64,000 nucleotides of DNA from Pseudomonas weihenstephanensis (GTDB lineage Bacteria; Pseudomonadota; Gammaproteobacteria; Pseudomonadales; Pseudomonadaceae): positions 434,001 through 498,000 of the forward strand of contig NZ_JYLF01000002.1 of the NCBI RefSeq assembly GCF_001043055.1. The letters are read 5' to 3'. Positions 1 to 8,792 of the stretch are shown here, in pieces. The stretch's first letter is position 1. The number at the start of each line of letters is the position of its first letter. A program made the translations under genes and the position numbers. The notes under the pieces are model-generated. The model was not told the origin of the DNA. It worked only from the letters and a program-made list of their open reading frames with translations, and did no database searches.

Positions 1-19
1 ACCGTATAACGAGGTGGCG

Positions 20-1447
20 ATGTCGCAAAACACCCAGAAGCTTCGGCTTAATGCATTAATTGCGTTAGTGGTCGGGTCCATGATTGGCGGGGGGATCTTT
101 TCGCTGCCGCAAAATATTGCCGAACGGGCAGCGGGTGGCGCTGTTTTGATGGGGTGGGGGATTACAGCCGTTGGCATGCTGGCGCTGGCGTTTGTGTTTC
201 AGACCCTGGCCAACCGCAAGCCTGAACTCGACTCAGGTGTCTATGCCTACGCCAAGGCCGGTTTTGGCGATTACATGGGTTTCTCATCGGCCTGGGGTTA
301 CTGGATCAGTGCCTGGATGGGCAATGTCGGCTACTTCGTCCTGCTGTTCAGTACCTTGGGCTATTTCGTGCCGGTATTTGGGCAGGGCAATACGCCGATT
401 GCCATTGGTTGCGCCTCGCTGCTGCTGTGGGGCGTGCACTTTCTGGTCATGCGGGGCATCAAGGAAGCGGCCTTTATCAATCAACTGACCACGGTGGCGA
501 AAATCGTCCCCATCGTGATGTTTATTGTGTTGGCGGGTGTCGCGTTTAAAGCCGATATTTTCACCACGGACTTCTGGGGCCGCGAAACCCCCAGCCTTGG
601 CAGCGTGATGGACCAGGTGCGCAACATGATGTTGGTGACGGTGTTTGTATTTATCGGCATCGAAGGTGCGAGTGTGTACTCCGGTCGCGCAGAAAAGCGC
701 TCGGACGTGGGCAAAGCCACCGTCATTGGTTTTATCGGCGTGCTGGCGCTGTTGGTAATGGTCAACGTACTGTCGCTGGGGATCATGACCCAGCCAGAAC
801 TGGCCAAGCTGCAAAACCCGTCAATGGCGGGCGTGCTCAAGCACGTAGTCGGAGAGTGGGGGGCGATTTTAATCAGTATCGGGCTGGCCATCTCATTGCT
901 GGGCGCGTTGCTGTCGTGGGCCTTGCTGTGTGCTGAGATTTTGTACGCCACGGCCAAAGACAACACCATGCCGGCGTTCCTGAAAAAGGAAAACGCCAAC
1001 CACGTGCCGGTCAATGCGCTGTGGCTGACCAACGGGATGATTCAGATATTTCTGCTCATCACCCTGGTGTCTGCGGGCACCTACACCAGCCTGATCTACC
1101 TCGCGTCCTCGATGATTCTTGTGCCTTACTTGTGGTCGGCTGCCTATGCGGTGTTGCTGTGTGTAAAAGGTGAGACTTACTCGAACGCGAGCCGACGCAG
1201 GGTCAAGGACCTGGTGGTGGGGCTGCTGGCCCTTGTCTACGCCATCTGGTTGCTCTACGCGGCGGGACCGAAATATTTACTGCTGTCGGCGTTGCTCTAC
1301 GCACCGGGTGTCTTCTTCTTTGCCAAAGCCAAGCATGAGCAGGGTGAGCCGCTGTTCAAGGCCATTGAACAGGTGATCTTCGGGGCAGTGGTGATTGCAG
1401 CATTGGCAGCGGCGTATGCGCTTTATAGCGGTGCGTTGACGCTGTAA
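20..1447 (+). CDS. arcD: Arginine/ornithine antiporter, ArcD-like (APC family)
   Basis: Inner-membrane exchanger of the basic amino acid/polyamine antiporter family, expected to swap arginine for ornithine. The N-terminus has the family's glycine-rich first helix (VVGSMIGGGIFSLPQN) and the protein is about 475 residues with some 12 hydrophobic segments, the usual ArcD size. The stretch GDYMGFSSAWGYWISAW is typical of Pseudomonas ArcD. A GTG at 14 opens the frame, but GAGG at 11-14 sits correctly for the ATG at 20, which I chose. No arcA/B/C gene follows; a hairpin ends the unit right after the stop. It could therefore be a second ArcD paralogue rather than the arc-operon gene; upstream DNA is outside the window. 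Family certain, exact substrate inferred. Confidence 0.85.
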   Translation: MSQNTQKLRLNALIALVVGSMIGGGIFSLPQNIAERAAGGAVLMGWGITAVGMLALAFVFQTLANRKPELDSGVYAYAKAGFGDYMGFSSAWGYWISAWMGNVGYFVLLFSTLGYFVPVFGQGNTPIAIGCASLLLWGVHFLVMRGIKEAAFINQLTTVAKIVPIVMFIVLAGVAFKADIFTTDFWGRETPSLGSVMDQVRNMMLVTVFVFIGIEGASVYSGRAEKRSDVGKATVIGFIGVLALLVMVNVLSLGIMTQPELAKLQNPSMAGVLKHVVGEWGAILISIGLAISLLGALLSWALLCAEILYATAKDNTMPAFLKKENANHVPVNALWLTNGMIQIFLLITLVSAGTYTSLIYLASSMILVPYLWSAAYAVLLCVKGETYSNASRRRVKDLVVGLLALVYAIWLLYAAGPKYLLLSALLYAPGVFFFAKAKHEQGEPLFKAIEQVIFGAVVIAALAAAYALYSGALTL

Positions 1448-1480
1448 AACCATTGGCCTGCACACGCAGGCCAATGGTTT
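1447..1480. terminator. Bidirectional hairpin terminator after arcD
   Basis: Perfect inverted repeat: arms of 15 bases (AAACCATTGGCCTGC and its complement) around a four-base loop, starting at the arcD stop. The arm ends in TTT rather than a long T run, so termination is likely but not guaranteed. Confidence 0.6.
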
Positions 1481-1605
1481 GACCTGCTTTTGATCTGCCC
1501 TGCCATCCGGCCGCCTCGCCTAAGCTCGACGTGGCCTTTGCGTCGGCTGGGCTAATTGGGTGGTGGCAGGGGCTGGTTAAAAGCACAAAGCCCAAAGCTG
1601 CGGGC

Positions 1606-2007
1606 CTACAGCGCCGAAGGCAGCCGTTCCGGCCGCGACCAAATCCACAGGTTGCCCACACTCATACCTGCAATGGCCAAAAACACCGGCCATTGATGCT
1701 CAAGCACATACAACATCAACCCCGCACATATCAGCATGCTGATGGTGGCACTGACTTTGGCTTTGCGCTGAATGATCTTGCCATTGCGCCAGTTGATCAG
1801 GATCGGGCCAAACAACCGGTGGTTTTCTAGCCATGCACTCAGGCGCGGGGAGCTTTTGGTCGCGGCCCAGGCGGCGAGCAAAATGAACTCGGTGGTCGGT
1901 AGCCCCGGTATCACGATGGCAATCAATCCAATGCCCAGGCTGACGTAGGCCAGCAGGCCAAAGAGGATTTGGGCTATTTTCGACGAGGATTGGGTTTGGC
2001 GGGTCAT
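1606..2007 (-). CDS. YbaN/DUF454 family small inner-membrane protein
   Basis: Protein of about 133 residues of the YbaN (DUF454) family, function unknown. It has hydrophobic segments near the N-terminus (ILFGLLAYVSLGIGLIAIVI) and C-terminus. The family signature GLPTTEFILLAAWAATKSSPR is present, followed by a conserved WLENH motif. The frame is open up to 2139, but that would run back through the hemO terminator. The ATG at 2007 (or 2022) lies just after that terminator and gives a family-typical start. It sits downstream of the haem oxygenase gene in the same direction and is probably expressed separately or by read-through. No sign of decay. Confidence 0.8.
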   Translation of the reverse strand: MTRQTQSSSKIAQILFGLLAYVSLGIGLIAIVIPGLPTTEFILLAAWAATKSSPRLSAWLENHRLFGPILINWRNGKIIQRKAKVSATISMLICAGLMLYVLEHQWPVFLAIAGMSVGNLWIWSRPERLPSAL

Positions 2008-2022
2008 AAGCTCAAGACGCAT

Positions 2023-2056
2023 AAAAAAATGCCCGGCCAGCACATGCTGACCGGGC
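2023..2056 (-). terminator. Rho-independent terminator of hemO
   Basis: On the minus strand an arm GCCCGGTCAGCA pairs (one wobble) with TGCTGGCCGGGC and is followed by a T run (A run at 2024-2029 on the plus strand). It begins about 10 bases after the hemO stop. Confidence 0.85.
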
Positions 2057-2065
2057 AGGTCTAGC

Positions 2066-2674
2066 TTAAGCCAGTTCTGGCTCAGCCGCGTAGGCGTGTT
2101 CCAGTAATACGGTGAAACGCTCAAAGGCGGCAACGGCACCTTTGTCCAGGTCGGCTTCTTCTTCGGCGCTCAATTGCAGGCCGTCGAGGGTTTTGACGAA
2201 GCTTTTCCAACCTTCAGCACGACCACCGGCCGGTTCGCCCAGGTGGCGCGCACCAAAGGTTTCGCTCAGCTCCAGGGCCACCGCACGTTTGATCAGGAAG
2301 GCGGCACCCAACTTGGAACCTTCCGAAACAAAGATCCAGCCCAGTGCCTGGGCCTTGCTCGGCGCGTTGACCGCACCCGCGACAGGTGCGGGCACTTCGG
2401 TGTTGAGGTCGGCCAGGTCAGCTTTGGCGTGCTCGGCGCGGCAACGCTGGGGCAGGTCAGGCACGATTTCTTTCAGGGCCGGGTCGGTGTACAGCGCTTG
2501 GAGTTCGGCCTGGAAGAGGTATTGAGCCACCACAAAACGGGCGAAGTTTTCCCGGGTTTCAAACGGCTTGTGAGCTTTGACCAGCGCGTCGAGCTTTTGA
2601 TGCGGCTCGTTGGTGATCTGGTTCAGGCGTTGTGAACGCAGGGCAGGACGCTGTGCGGTGTCTTGAGGGGTCAT
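2066..2674 (-). CDS. hemO: Haem oxygenase (HemO/PigA type)
   Basis: Cytoplasmic enzyme that opens haem to biliverdin, iron and CO, freeing iron from imported haem. About 202 residues. It shows the Pseudomonas HemO signature LRSQRLNQITNEPHQKLD, whose histidine is the expected proximal haem ligand, then ENFARFVVAQYLFQ and the distal-helix region GWIFVSEGSKLGAAFLIKRA, close to PigA of P. aeruginosa. The ATG at 2674 has AAGGA seven bases upstream; the frame is open further, without similarity. The gene follows the haem receptor in the same direction but is separated by a terminator, so it may have its own iron-controlled promoter. Confidence 0.93.
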   Translation of the reverse strand: MTPQDTAQRPALRSQRLNQITNEPHQKLDALVKAHKPFETRENFARFVVAQYLFQAELQALYTDPALKEIVPDLPQRCRAEHAKADLADLNTEVPAPVAGAVNAPSKAQALGWIFVSEGSKLGAAFLIKRAVALELSETFGARHLGEPAGGRAEGWKSFVKTLDGLQLSAEEEADLDKGAVAAFERFTVLLEHAYAAEPELA

Positions 2675-2682
2675 GAAGATGT

Positions 2683-2705
2683 CCTTGAGAATGAGATGCG
2701 CTTTG
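2683..2705 (-). promoter_or_regulatory. Possible weak Fur-like site upstream of hemO
   Basis: GAGAATGAGAT around 2687 resembles one half of a Fur box (GATAATGAT) but the other half is poor. It lies between the terminator after the receptor and the hemO start, where an iron-responsive promoter would be needed. Low confidence from pattern alone. Confidence 0.25.
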
Positions 2706-2735
2706 TAACTAGACGAACAAGAAGACGCGTCACAG

Positions 2736-2778
2736 TAAAAAATCCTCACCGCACAGGTAAAAACGCTGCGCAGTGAGG
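2736..2778 (-). terminator. Terminator between haem receptor gene and hemO
   Basis: Minus-strand arm CCTCACTGCGCAG pairs with CTGTGCGGTGAGG (13 pairs including two G-U) around a nine-base loop and is followed by ATTTTTT. It starts only a few bases after the receptor stop, so most receptor transcripts should end here. Confidence 0.8.
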
Positions 2779-2785
2779 GGCCGAA

Positions 2786-5389
2786 TCAGATGTCCCAGAC
2801 CAGGTTGATCGCGAAGTTGCGACCCGGTTGAGTCAAGCGATCCAGGTTGGCCGGGTTGACTGCCGAGGCTTCGCCCACGCCGTCGTAGCTGCGCACGTCA
2901 TCCCACAACCAGTATTTCTTGTCGGTGAGGTTGTACACGCCCGCGCTCACGGTCACGTCTTGGGTGACTTTGTAATAGGCGCTCACATCCACAATGCCAA
3001 AGCCCGGGGTCTTGAATTGTTTACCCTCGATGTCGGGTGCTTTGAACGCCGTGTCGTCGACCCGGTTCTTTTTCTTCACCACGGTCCAGCTCACCAAACC
3101 TCCGTAGTTATCCTGGTCGTAACCCAGACCGAATACGCCCGTCAGCGGGTTAACGCTGTTGAGCGGTTGACCGTTGTCATCGTTGCGACCATAGGCGTAA
3201 GCAATCGAACCTTTGGTGTAGAGGCCGCGTGGCGCGCCGAACGCGTCGAGTTGCAGTTGGCCTTTGAGCTCAACACCCTTGATGGTGGCGTGCTTGATGT
3301 TGCGGCTCTGGAAACTGTCGAGGTCGTAGCCGGGCTTGACGTTGTCTTCGTCAATAAAGTCGCGGTATTTGTTGTAGAACACGGCAACGTCAAATGAACC
3401 CTCATCGAAGTGGCCGCGCAGGCCGGTTTCGTAGCTTTTGCTTTTTTCCGGTTCCAGATCGGGGTTGGGTTCTACCACGTAGCCTTCTTGCAGGTTCTCG
3501 AACCGGCCATACAGCGCCTTGGCGGTCGGGGTACGGAAGCCTTCGGAGTATTGGCCGAACCAGGTGTAGTGATCGTTGAACGCGTAGGTCACGCCCAGTT
3601 TTGGCGACAGACGGTGCCAGGTTTTTTCATCATCGCTGACGGGGTCGGTGCCGCTGGGGTTCACTGCATTGAGGAACTCCTGGGTGATTTTTGGCTTGAG
3701 GCGGGTGTAGTCGTAGCGCACGCCCGGCATGAACGTCCACTGGTTCCAGCTGATTTCATCCTGCGCAAACAGGCTGTAGGTGTTGATGGTCGGGTCCGGG
3801 AAGTCGCTGATTTTAGCGAACACATCGCCTTTGGCCGTGCTGAGTGCGCCCACCGCTTTACACCCACTGCCGACCGCCAGGCACACCGCGCTGCCACTGC
3901 GCGAACCCGTCACTTTGTCGTGTTTGACCGTGGTGCCGTAGGTCAGCAAGTGGTCAGTGGGGCCAATGGCAAAGGCTTTGTCAAATTGCGCATCGAACAC
4001 CCATTGCTGCTCTTTGTAGAGGGTGTCGCGGGTGCGATACACGTCACGCACAAACGGCAAGTAGCGCTCTTCGGTGCTCTGGTCGGTCTTGGCGACTTGA
4101 TAATTGAGGCTCCACTTGCCGTGATCAGCCAGCACGCTGTCGAGCACAAAGGTGTTTTCTATGCCAAAACGCTCGCGGCTGACGGTGTCGTTGCCGTTAC
4201 GCGATTTGTACATGCCCATCGGTGCGCCGAGGTTGAACGGGCCGCCTACCACGCTCTTTTGATTGATGTCGCGGTCGTCTTTGTAGTGCTCGTAGGTGAA
4301 CGCCAGGCGGTCATCGTCGTTGTAGTTCCAGCCGGCCTTGGCCAGTACGTTGGTGGTGCGCACGTCTTCAGGGTTGGCGGCGGTACGGCTCAGGCCGGTG
4401 CCGCCGTGATTGCCATAGGATTCAGTTTCGTGACCGTCGCGGCGGCTCACATGCAGCAAACCATCGAACTGGTCGGCACGGCCCGCGACGGTCGCAGACT
4501 TGAGCCAGCTGCGGTCGGCCGAGCTGTAACCGGTTTTAAGGCGTGCGCCTGCGTCTTGTCCCGGCTTGATGATGTCGTCTGGGTTGAGCGTGAAGTAGCT
4601 CACCGCGCCACCAATGGCGTTACTGCCGTACAGCACGGACGCCGGACCGCGCAGGATCTCTACGCGTTTGACGATTTCGGGGTCGACGTAGTTGCGCTGG
4701 GTCTTGGCGAACGGGCCGTTGAAGAACGAGTTGGGGATTTCAACGCCATCGACCTGAGTCAGGATGCGATCGCCGTCGATGCCGCGAATGTTGTAACCGC
4801 TGATGCCACCCCGCAGGCCGCCACCGCCCACCGAGACGCCTGGCTCATAGCGCACCAGTTCTTTGATGGTGTTGACGTTCTGGCGGTCGAGTTGCTGGCG
4901 GTCATGCACGGTCACGGTGCTGGGCACTGTGATCACGTCTTGTTCCTGACGCGTGGCGCTGATGGTCACTTGTTGCAGGGCAAGGGTGGCGCTGCTGCCA
5001 GCGCGCTTTTCGAGGACGATAGTGTTTGTGCCCAGTTTGCGATAGCTCAGGTTGGTGCCGATCAACAGGCGTTCCAAGGCTTTTTCCGGTGACAGCGAAC
5101 CGCGCACGCCCGGTGACGAGACGTTCTGCCCCAGTTCGGCGGTCAGGCCCACTTGCCAGCCGGTCACAGCGGTAAAGTCGTTAAGCGCGGCCACCAGTGG
5201 CTGTTGCGAAATTGCAAAGGTGTAATTGCCCACGGAGCGACTGGCTGGTTGCGCATCGGTCGCGGCCATGGCCGGTACCGCATGTGCGCCGGCCATCAGT
5301 ACGGCGACGGTCAACAACGATAACGTGCACGGGTGCTTGGAACGTGTGCGGACGTTGGAAGAGGACCGGCTGTTGAAACGAGTGGGCAT
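2786..5389 (-). CDS. hxuA: TonB-dependent haem receptor with signalling domain (HxuA-like)
   Basis: Outer-membrane receptor of 867 residues for haem uptake. A long N-terminal signal peptide (to about residue 42, ending AVPAMA) is followed by an STN signalling domain (about 55-106) that talks to the FecR-type protein encoded upstream. Then come a TonB-box region near QQVTISATR, a plug domain (GISGYNIRGIDGDRIL, RVEILRGPASVLYGSNAIGG) and a beta-barrel ending in a final phenylalanine-rich strand. The haem-receptor motifs appear as FRTP and NPDL around residues 600-630, matching the FRAP/NPNL pair of haem receptors. GGAG lies eight bases before the ATG. Together with the sigma and FecR genes this forms a cell-surface-signalling system like Hxu of P. 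aeruginosa. Haem as substrate is supported by hemO next door. Confidence 0.88.
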   Translation of the reverse strand: MPTRFNSRSSSNVRTRSKHPCTLSLLTVAVLMAGAHAVPAMAATDAQPASRSVGNYTFAISQQPLVAALNDFTAVTGWQVGLTAELGQNVSSPGVRGSLSPEKALERLLIGTNLSYRKLGTNTIVLEKRAGSSATLALQQVTISATRQEQDVITVPSTVTVHDRQQLDRQNVNTIKELVRYEPGVSVGGGGLRGGISGYNIRGIDGDRILTQVDGVEIPNSFFNGPFAKTQRNYVDPEIVKRVEILRGPASVLYGSNAIGGAVSYFTLNPDDIIKPGQDAGARLKTGYSSADRSWLKSATVAGRADQFDGLLHVSRRDGHETESYGNHGGTGLSRTAANPEDVRTTNVLAKAGWNYNDDDRLAFTYEHYKDDRDINQKSVVGGPFNLGAPMGMYKSRNGNDTVSRERFGIENTFVLDSVLADHGKWSLNYQVAKTDQSTEERYLPFVRDVYRTRDTLYKEQQWVFDAQFDKAFAIGPTDHLLTYGTTVKHDKVTGSRSGSAVCLAVGSGCKAVGALSTAKGDVFAKISDFPDPTINTYSLFAQDEISWNQWTFMPGVRYDYTRLKPKITQEFLNAVNPSGTDPVSDDEKTWHRLSPKLGVTYAFNDHYTWFGQYSEGFRTPTAKALYGRFENLQEGYVVEPNPDLEPEKSKSYETGLRGHFDEGSFDVAVFYNKYRDFIDEDNVKPGYDLDSFQSRNIKHATIKGVELKGQLQLDAFGAPRGLYTKGSIAYAYGRNDDNGQPLNSVNPLTGVFGLGYDQDNYGGLVSWTVVKKKNRVDDTAFKAPDIEGKQFKTPGFGIVDVSAYYKVTQDVTVSAGVYNLTDKKYWLWDDVRSYDGVGEASAVNPANLDRLTQPGRNFAINLVWDI

Positions 5390-5430
5390 TGATAGCGCTC
5401 CGTGGTGAACGAATCTTATAGTTGCAAAGC

Positions 5431-5460
5431 TGACTCAAAATGCGAATCAGTTGCATTGAC
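5431..5460 (-). promoter_or_regulatory. Candidate promoter/Fur-like site upstream of the haem receptor
   Basis: The 117-base gap between the FecR-type gene and the receptor holds an AT-rich imperfect repeat (GCAACTGATTCGCATTT on the minus strand) resembling degenerate Fur sites. The ECF sigma-dependent promoter of the receptor is expected here. Position is by inference. Confidence 0.3.
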
Positions 5461-5506
5461 TACAACGAGACGTATGACCTTCGGCTATCGAGTAAAAAAA
5501 ACGTCA

Positions 5507-6475
5507 TTAATTGAGAATCACCAGCGCCGGGAATTCCGAAAGGCTGGAAGAGGTGATGTGGGCCAGCGAACGCACGATGTCCAGCGGCTGGTCCAGGCGG
5601 TAGTTGCCAGTGACCGCAACACTGGCCAGTTGCTCATTGTTGTTGACGATCCAGCCGGGGTAGTAGCGCCGCACTTCTTCAAGCACCTTGCCCATCGGGC
5701 AGTTTTCAAACACCAGGCGCCCTTGAACCCAGGCCAGGTCGGTTTGCGGATTGAGCTTGACCGGTTGTCCGAACCCGTTGGGACCAATGCTCACACTGTT
5801 GCCCGCGGACAAGCGCATCTGGGTGCCGACGCTGCTCATGCGTAAATCGACATCGCCCCGTTGCACGCGCACTTGTGCCTGACCATTGAGGTAGCTCACG
5901 GCGAACGCGGTGTCCCGCACGCTGACTCGCACCGGGCCGGCCTCGAGTACGAGGGGGAATTCCAGATTGGCCGGCACTTCAAAATAGGCTTCGCCCTGAT
6001 ACAGGCGCGCGCTGCTCTGGGCGTTGACCATGCGGCTGGAAAACGCGGAGTTGGTGTTGAGCAGCACCTTGGAGCCGTCTTCGAGTTGCAGGCGCTGGCG
6101 CTCACCCACCACGGTCAGGTGATCGGCTTGCAAACGCAGCGGCACATTGTTGTAGCCGCCTACACAGAGCACCAGCACGGCCGCTGTGGCCAAGTGTTTC
6201 CAGTGGCGGGCGATGCGCCGCATCACGCTGGGTGCGCGAGGGGTATTGAGGGTTTGTGCCGCTTCAATCAACGGTTGGCCGTTCCACACGTCATTGGCTT
6301 TGGCGAACGCTTGCGCATGGGCGGGATCTGCCTTGAGCCACGCCTGGAACGCTGCTTTTTCGCCATCGTCGGCACACTCAAGCACGATCAGCCAATCCAG
6401 CGCCTGATCCATGGCACTGTCTTGCAGAACGTCGTGTGCCACTTTTGGCGCCGCAGGGGGTTGAGTGTCCTTCAC
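5507..6475 (-). CDS. hxuR: FecR-family anti-sigma/sigma-regulator (HxuR-like)
   Basis: Inner-membrane protein that receives the signal from the haem receptor and controls the partner ECF sigma factor. The first ~80 residues form the cytoplasmic FecR N-terminal domain (DQALDWLIVL, FQAWLKADPAHAQAF). A single membrane helix follows (HLATAAVLVLCVGGYN), then the periplasmic FecR domain (GERQRLQLEDGSKVLLNTNSA) and a C-terminal region that contacts the STN domain (GRLVFENCPMGKVLEEVRRYYPG). I chose the GTG at 6475, which has AAGGA six bases upstream; an ATG at 6544 in frame has no family similarity after it. It lies between the sigma gene and the receptor gene, the canonical order. Confidence 0.9.
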   Translation of the reverse strand: MKDTQPPAAPKVAHDVLQDSAMDQALDWLIVLECADDGEKAAFQAWLKADPAHAQAFAKANDVWNGQPLIEAAQTLNTPRAPSVMRRIARHWKHLATAAVLVLCVGGYNNVPLRLQADHLTVVGERQRLQLEDGSKVLLNTNSAFSSRMVNAQSSARLYQGEAYFEVPANLEFPLVLEAGPVRVSVRDTAFAVSYLNGQAQVRVQRGDVDLRMSSVGTQMRLSAGNSVSIGPNGFGQPVKLNPQTDLAWVQGRLVFENCPMGKVLEEVRRYYPGWIVNNNEQLASVAVTGNYRLDQPLDIVRSLAHITSSSLSEFPALVILN

Positions 6476-6578
6476 GGGTGTTCCTTGGCAATCTGGGGTG
6501 CGGTCGTGTTCAACGTCGTGGAATCCTGGGCGCGATGCGGCCAAATCGGATCTTGCTTACGGGTACATCCCGTAAAGG

Positions 6579-7097
6579 TTAAGGCCGATTCAGTCGCTCG
6601 GCTACCCCGACACAGATTGCCATGATCAATTTGAGTTCCTTTTGAACCGTACTCAGTGACACGTCAAGTTCTTCGGCGATCTCTTGATAGCTGCAACCAT
6701 GCAGGCGGCTGAGGATGAAAATGCGCTGCTGACGCACGCTTAACTGGCTCAGGCTCACACTCAAACGCTCCAGTAATTGCGCGGCTTGATGGGCTTCTTC
6801 CGGGGTGCTGAGAGGGGAGGCGACCCCTTCGATCACCTCGATGGGCACGTCTTCGAGCACCGTACGCGACTGGATACGTCGGGCGCGCAAATGGTCCAGC
6901 GCCAGGTTGCGTGCGGTCTGGTACACAAATGGCTCAAGGTGTTCAACCGTGCGTTCGCTCAAGGCTCGGGTCACGCGCAGGTACGTCTCCTGCAACAGAT
7001 CCTCGGCGGTGCTTGGGTTATTGACCATGCGCTGCAAGGTGCGCAACAGGATGACCCGCTGCGTGAGGAAGACTTGATTGAAGTGGGACTGACTCAC
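6579..7097 (-). CDS. hxuI: ECF RNA polymerase sigma factor, FecI type (HxuI-like)
   Basis: Iron-starvation sigma factor of 172 residues that should drive the haem receptor gene. Region 2 is seen at NNPSTAEDLLQETYLRV and EPFVYQTARNLALDHLRARR. Region 4 has the helix-turn-helix FILSRLHGCSYQEIAEELDVSLSTVQKEL. It is the first gene of the sigma-FecR-receptor set and lies behind a good Fur box, so iron repletion should silence the whole locus. The function assigned (haem rather than siderophore) depends on the downstream receptor and hemO. Product class is certain. Confidence 0.92.
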   Translation of the reverse strand: MSQSHFNQVFLTQRVILLRTLQRMVNNPSTAEDLLQETYLRVTRALSERTVEHLEPFVYQTARNLALDHLRARRIQSRTVLEDVPIEVIEGVASPLSTPEEAHQAAQLLERLSVSLSQLSVRQQRIFILSRLHGCSYQEIAEELDVSLSTVQKELKLIMAICVGVAERLNRP

Positions 7098-7121
7098 AGT
7101 GCTACCAGACCGATTTTGAGC

Positions 7122-7142
7122 AAATGATAATGCTTATCATCT
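7122..7142 (-). promoter_or_regulatory. Fur box upstream of the ECF sigma gene
   Basis: AATGATAATGCTTATCATC is a near-palindrome (ATGATAA / TTATCAT) matching the Fur consensus GATAATGATAATCATTATC at most positions. It lies about 25 bases upstream of the sigma-factor start. It is the clearest Fur site in the window. Confidence 0.85.
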
Positions 7143-7298
7143 GTATGTTTGGTCAAGTGCTGTTTTCGCCAGCGCGCATTTGAGTGGCGCGCCCCACCCC
7201 GTAACCTCTGTCGAAGGCGTCGTCTGATCGCGCGCGAGCGTCGAGTGAACGCTGGTTTGATGACGGCTGCGCCAGTGATTGCGCAGTGGAGGACGTGT

Positions 7299-7763
7299 TT
7301 ACACGCGGCCCTTCAAGTACGCGCTGTAATCCGGAATGCGGTGTGGGTGGGTCTCGCTCATCAACGGGCTGCTGAGCAGGTAATCGGCACTGCATTCATT
7401 GCACGCCACGGGAATGTTCCACACGGCTGCCACGCGTAACAGTGCCTTGATGTCCGGGTCGTGAGGTTGCGGCTCGAACGGGTCCCAAAAAAACACCAGC
7501 ATGTCGACCTGTTGCTCGGCAATGCGCGCCCCCACTTGCTGATCGCCGCCCAAGGGGCCGCTGATCATGCTTTCGACGGGCAGCCCCAATCGTTGGCCCA
7601 GCAACAAACCGGTGGTGCCCGTGGCGCACAGGTCATGTTGGCTGAGAGTCGCTTTGTGGCGTTCGGCCCAATCGAGCAAAAAACCTTTGCAGTGATCGTG
7701 GGCCACCAGGGCGATGCGCTTGCGCGCCGCCAGGGTGGCCGTCGTGAAGCTGATGCCGATCAT
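7299..7763 (-). CDS. mgsA: Methylglyoxal synthase
   Basis: Converts dihydroxyacetone phosphate to methylglyoxal and phosphate, an overflow branch that releases phosphate from triose phosphates. It is 154 residues, the normal length. Conserved blocks are ALVAHDHCK at the start, TGTTG (phosphate loop), GPLGGDQQ with the catalytic aspartate, and FFWDPFEPQPHDPD with the active-site histidine. The start at 7763 gives MIGISFTTATLAARKRIALVAHD. The frame is open back into gap, but a longer start has no similarity. The start lies four bases after the gap stop in the same direction, so the two genes are very probably one operon and share HexR control. Confidence 0.93.
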   Translation of the reverse strand: MIGISFTTATLAARKRIALVAHDHCKGFLLDWAERHKATLSQHDLCATGTTGLLLGQRLGLPVESMISGPLGGDQQVGARIAEQQVDMLVFFWDPFEPQPHDPDIKALLRVAAVWNIPVACNECSADYLLSSPLMSETHPHRIPDYSAYLKGRV

Positions 7764-7767
7764 CGCG

Positions 7768-8769
7768 TTACTCCGCGTTGCACAGCGCCAGGCAGTTATC
7801 GAGCATACGGTTGGAGAAGCCCCATTCGTTGTCGTACCAGGCCAGCACTTTGAGCATCTTGCCGCTGACTTTGGTGTGGTTGGCATCGAAAATCGACGAC
7901 AGCGGGTTGTGGTTAAAGTCGCTCGAGACCAGCGGCAGGCTGTTGTAGCCTAAGACCCTGGAATGCTGGCTGGCCTCTTTGAACAGCGCGTTGACGTGCG
8001 CCGCAGTGGTTTCGCTCTTGAGCTCAACCGTCAGGTCGACCAGCGACACGTTGATCACCGGTACGCGTACTGCCATGCCGGTCAATTTACCGGCCAGTTC
8101 CGGCAGAACCAGGCCCACGGCCTCAGCGGCACCGGTTTTGCTCGGGATCATGTTCTGCGTGGCCGAACGCGCGCGGTACGGGTCGGTGTGGTAAACGTCA
8201 GTCAGGTTCTGGTCGTTGGTGTAGGCGTGGATGGTGGTCATCAAGCCGTTTTCAATGCCCAGCTCGCGGTGCAGAATTTGCGCGATCGGTGCCAGGCAGT
8301 TGGTGGTGCACGATGCACTGGAAATAATTTGATGCGATTGACGCAGAATGTCGTGGTTCACGCCGTACACCACGGTGGCGTCGGCATTTTTGCCCGGTGC
8401 GGAGATGATCACCTTGCGTGCGCCAGCGCTAATATGCGCCGCAGCCTTGCTGCGTTCGGTGAACAAACCGGTACATTCGAACACCACGTCGATCTTCAAC
8501 GCGGCCCACGGCAGTTCGGCCGGGTTGCGAATGGCTGTGACAGCAATGTGGTCGCCGTTAACGGTCAGGCTTTCCTGATCGTGTTCAACGCTGGCCTCGA
8601 AGGTGCCGTGAACGGTGTCGTATTTGAGCAGGTGAGCATTGATAGCGCTGTCACCCAGATCGTTGATGGCGACGATCTGCAAGTCCTGGCGGTAGCCTTG
8701 GGTATACAGTGCGCGCAGGACGTTACGGCCGATTCGGCCAAAACCATTGATTGCGATTCGTAGAGTCAT
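7768..8769 (-). CDS. gap: Glyceraldehyde-3-phosphate dehydrogenase, type I
   Basis: Cytoplasmic NAD-dependent enzyme oxidising glyceraldehyde-3-phosphate to 1,3-bisphosphoglycerate. The 333 residues have the Rossmann motif [10 protein letters not shown] at the N-terminus, the catalytic site [11 protein letters not shown] (Cys154), and the C-terminal [13 protein letters not shown] used the ATG at 8769, which gives the family N-terminus; the frame extends to 8850 without similarity. It is divergent from edd and followed directly by mgsA. Two TTGT-N7-ACAA sites in the divergent region are placed for HexR repression. Confidence 0.96.
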   Translation of the reverse strand: MTLRIAINGFGRIGRNVLRALYTQGYRQDLQIVAINDLGDSAINAHLLKYDTVHGTFEASVEHDQESLTVNGDHIAVTAIRNPAELPWAALKIDVVFECTGLFTERSKAAAHISAGARKVIISAPGKNADATVVYGVNHDILRQSHQIISSASCTTNCLAPIAQILHRELGIENGLMTTIHAYTNDQNLTDVYHTDPYRARSATQNMIPSKTGAAEAVGLVLPELAGKLTGMAVRVPVINVSLVDLTVELKSETTAAHVNALFKEASQHSRVLGYNSLPLVSSDFNHNPLSSIFDANHTKVSGKMLKVLAWYDNEWGFSNRMLDNCLALCNAE

Positions 8770-8792
8770 GGAAAGCGCCTGCCATCGATTTG

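Noticed and set aside
3410..5092. Long plus-strand ORF opposite the haem receptor gene
   Set aside because: It is the antisense shadow of a receptor with intact signal peptide, plug and barrel motifs; its own translation has no domain character.
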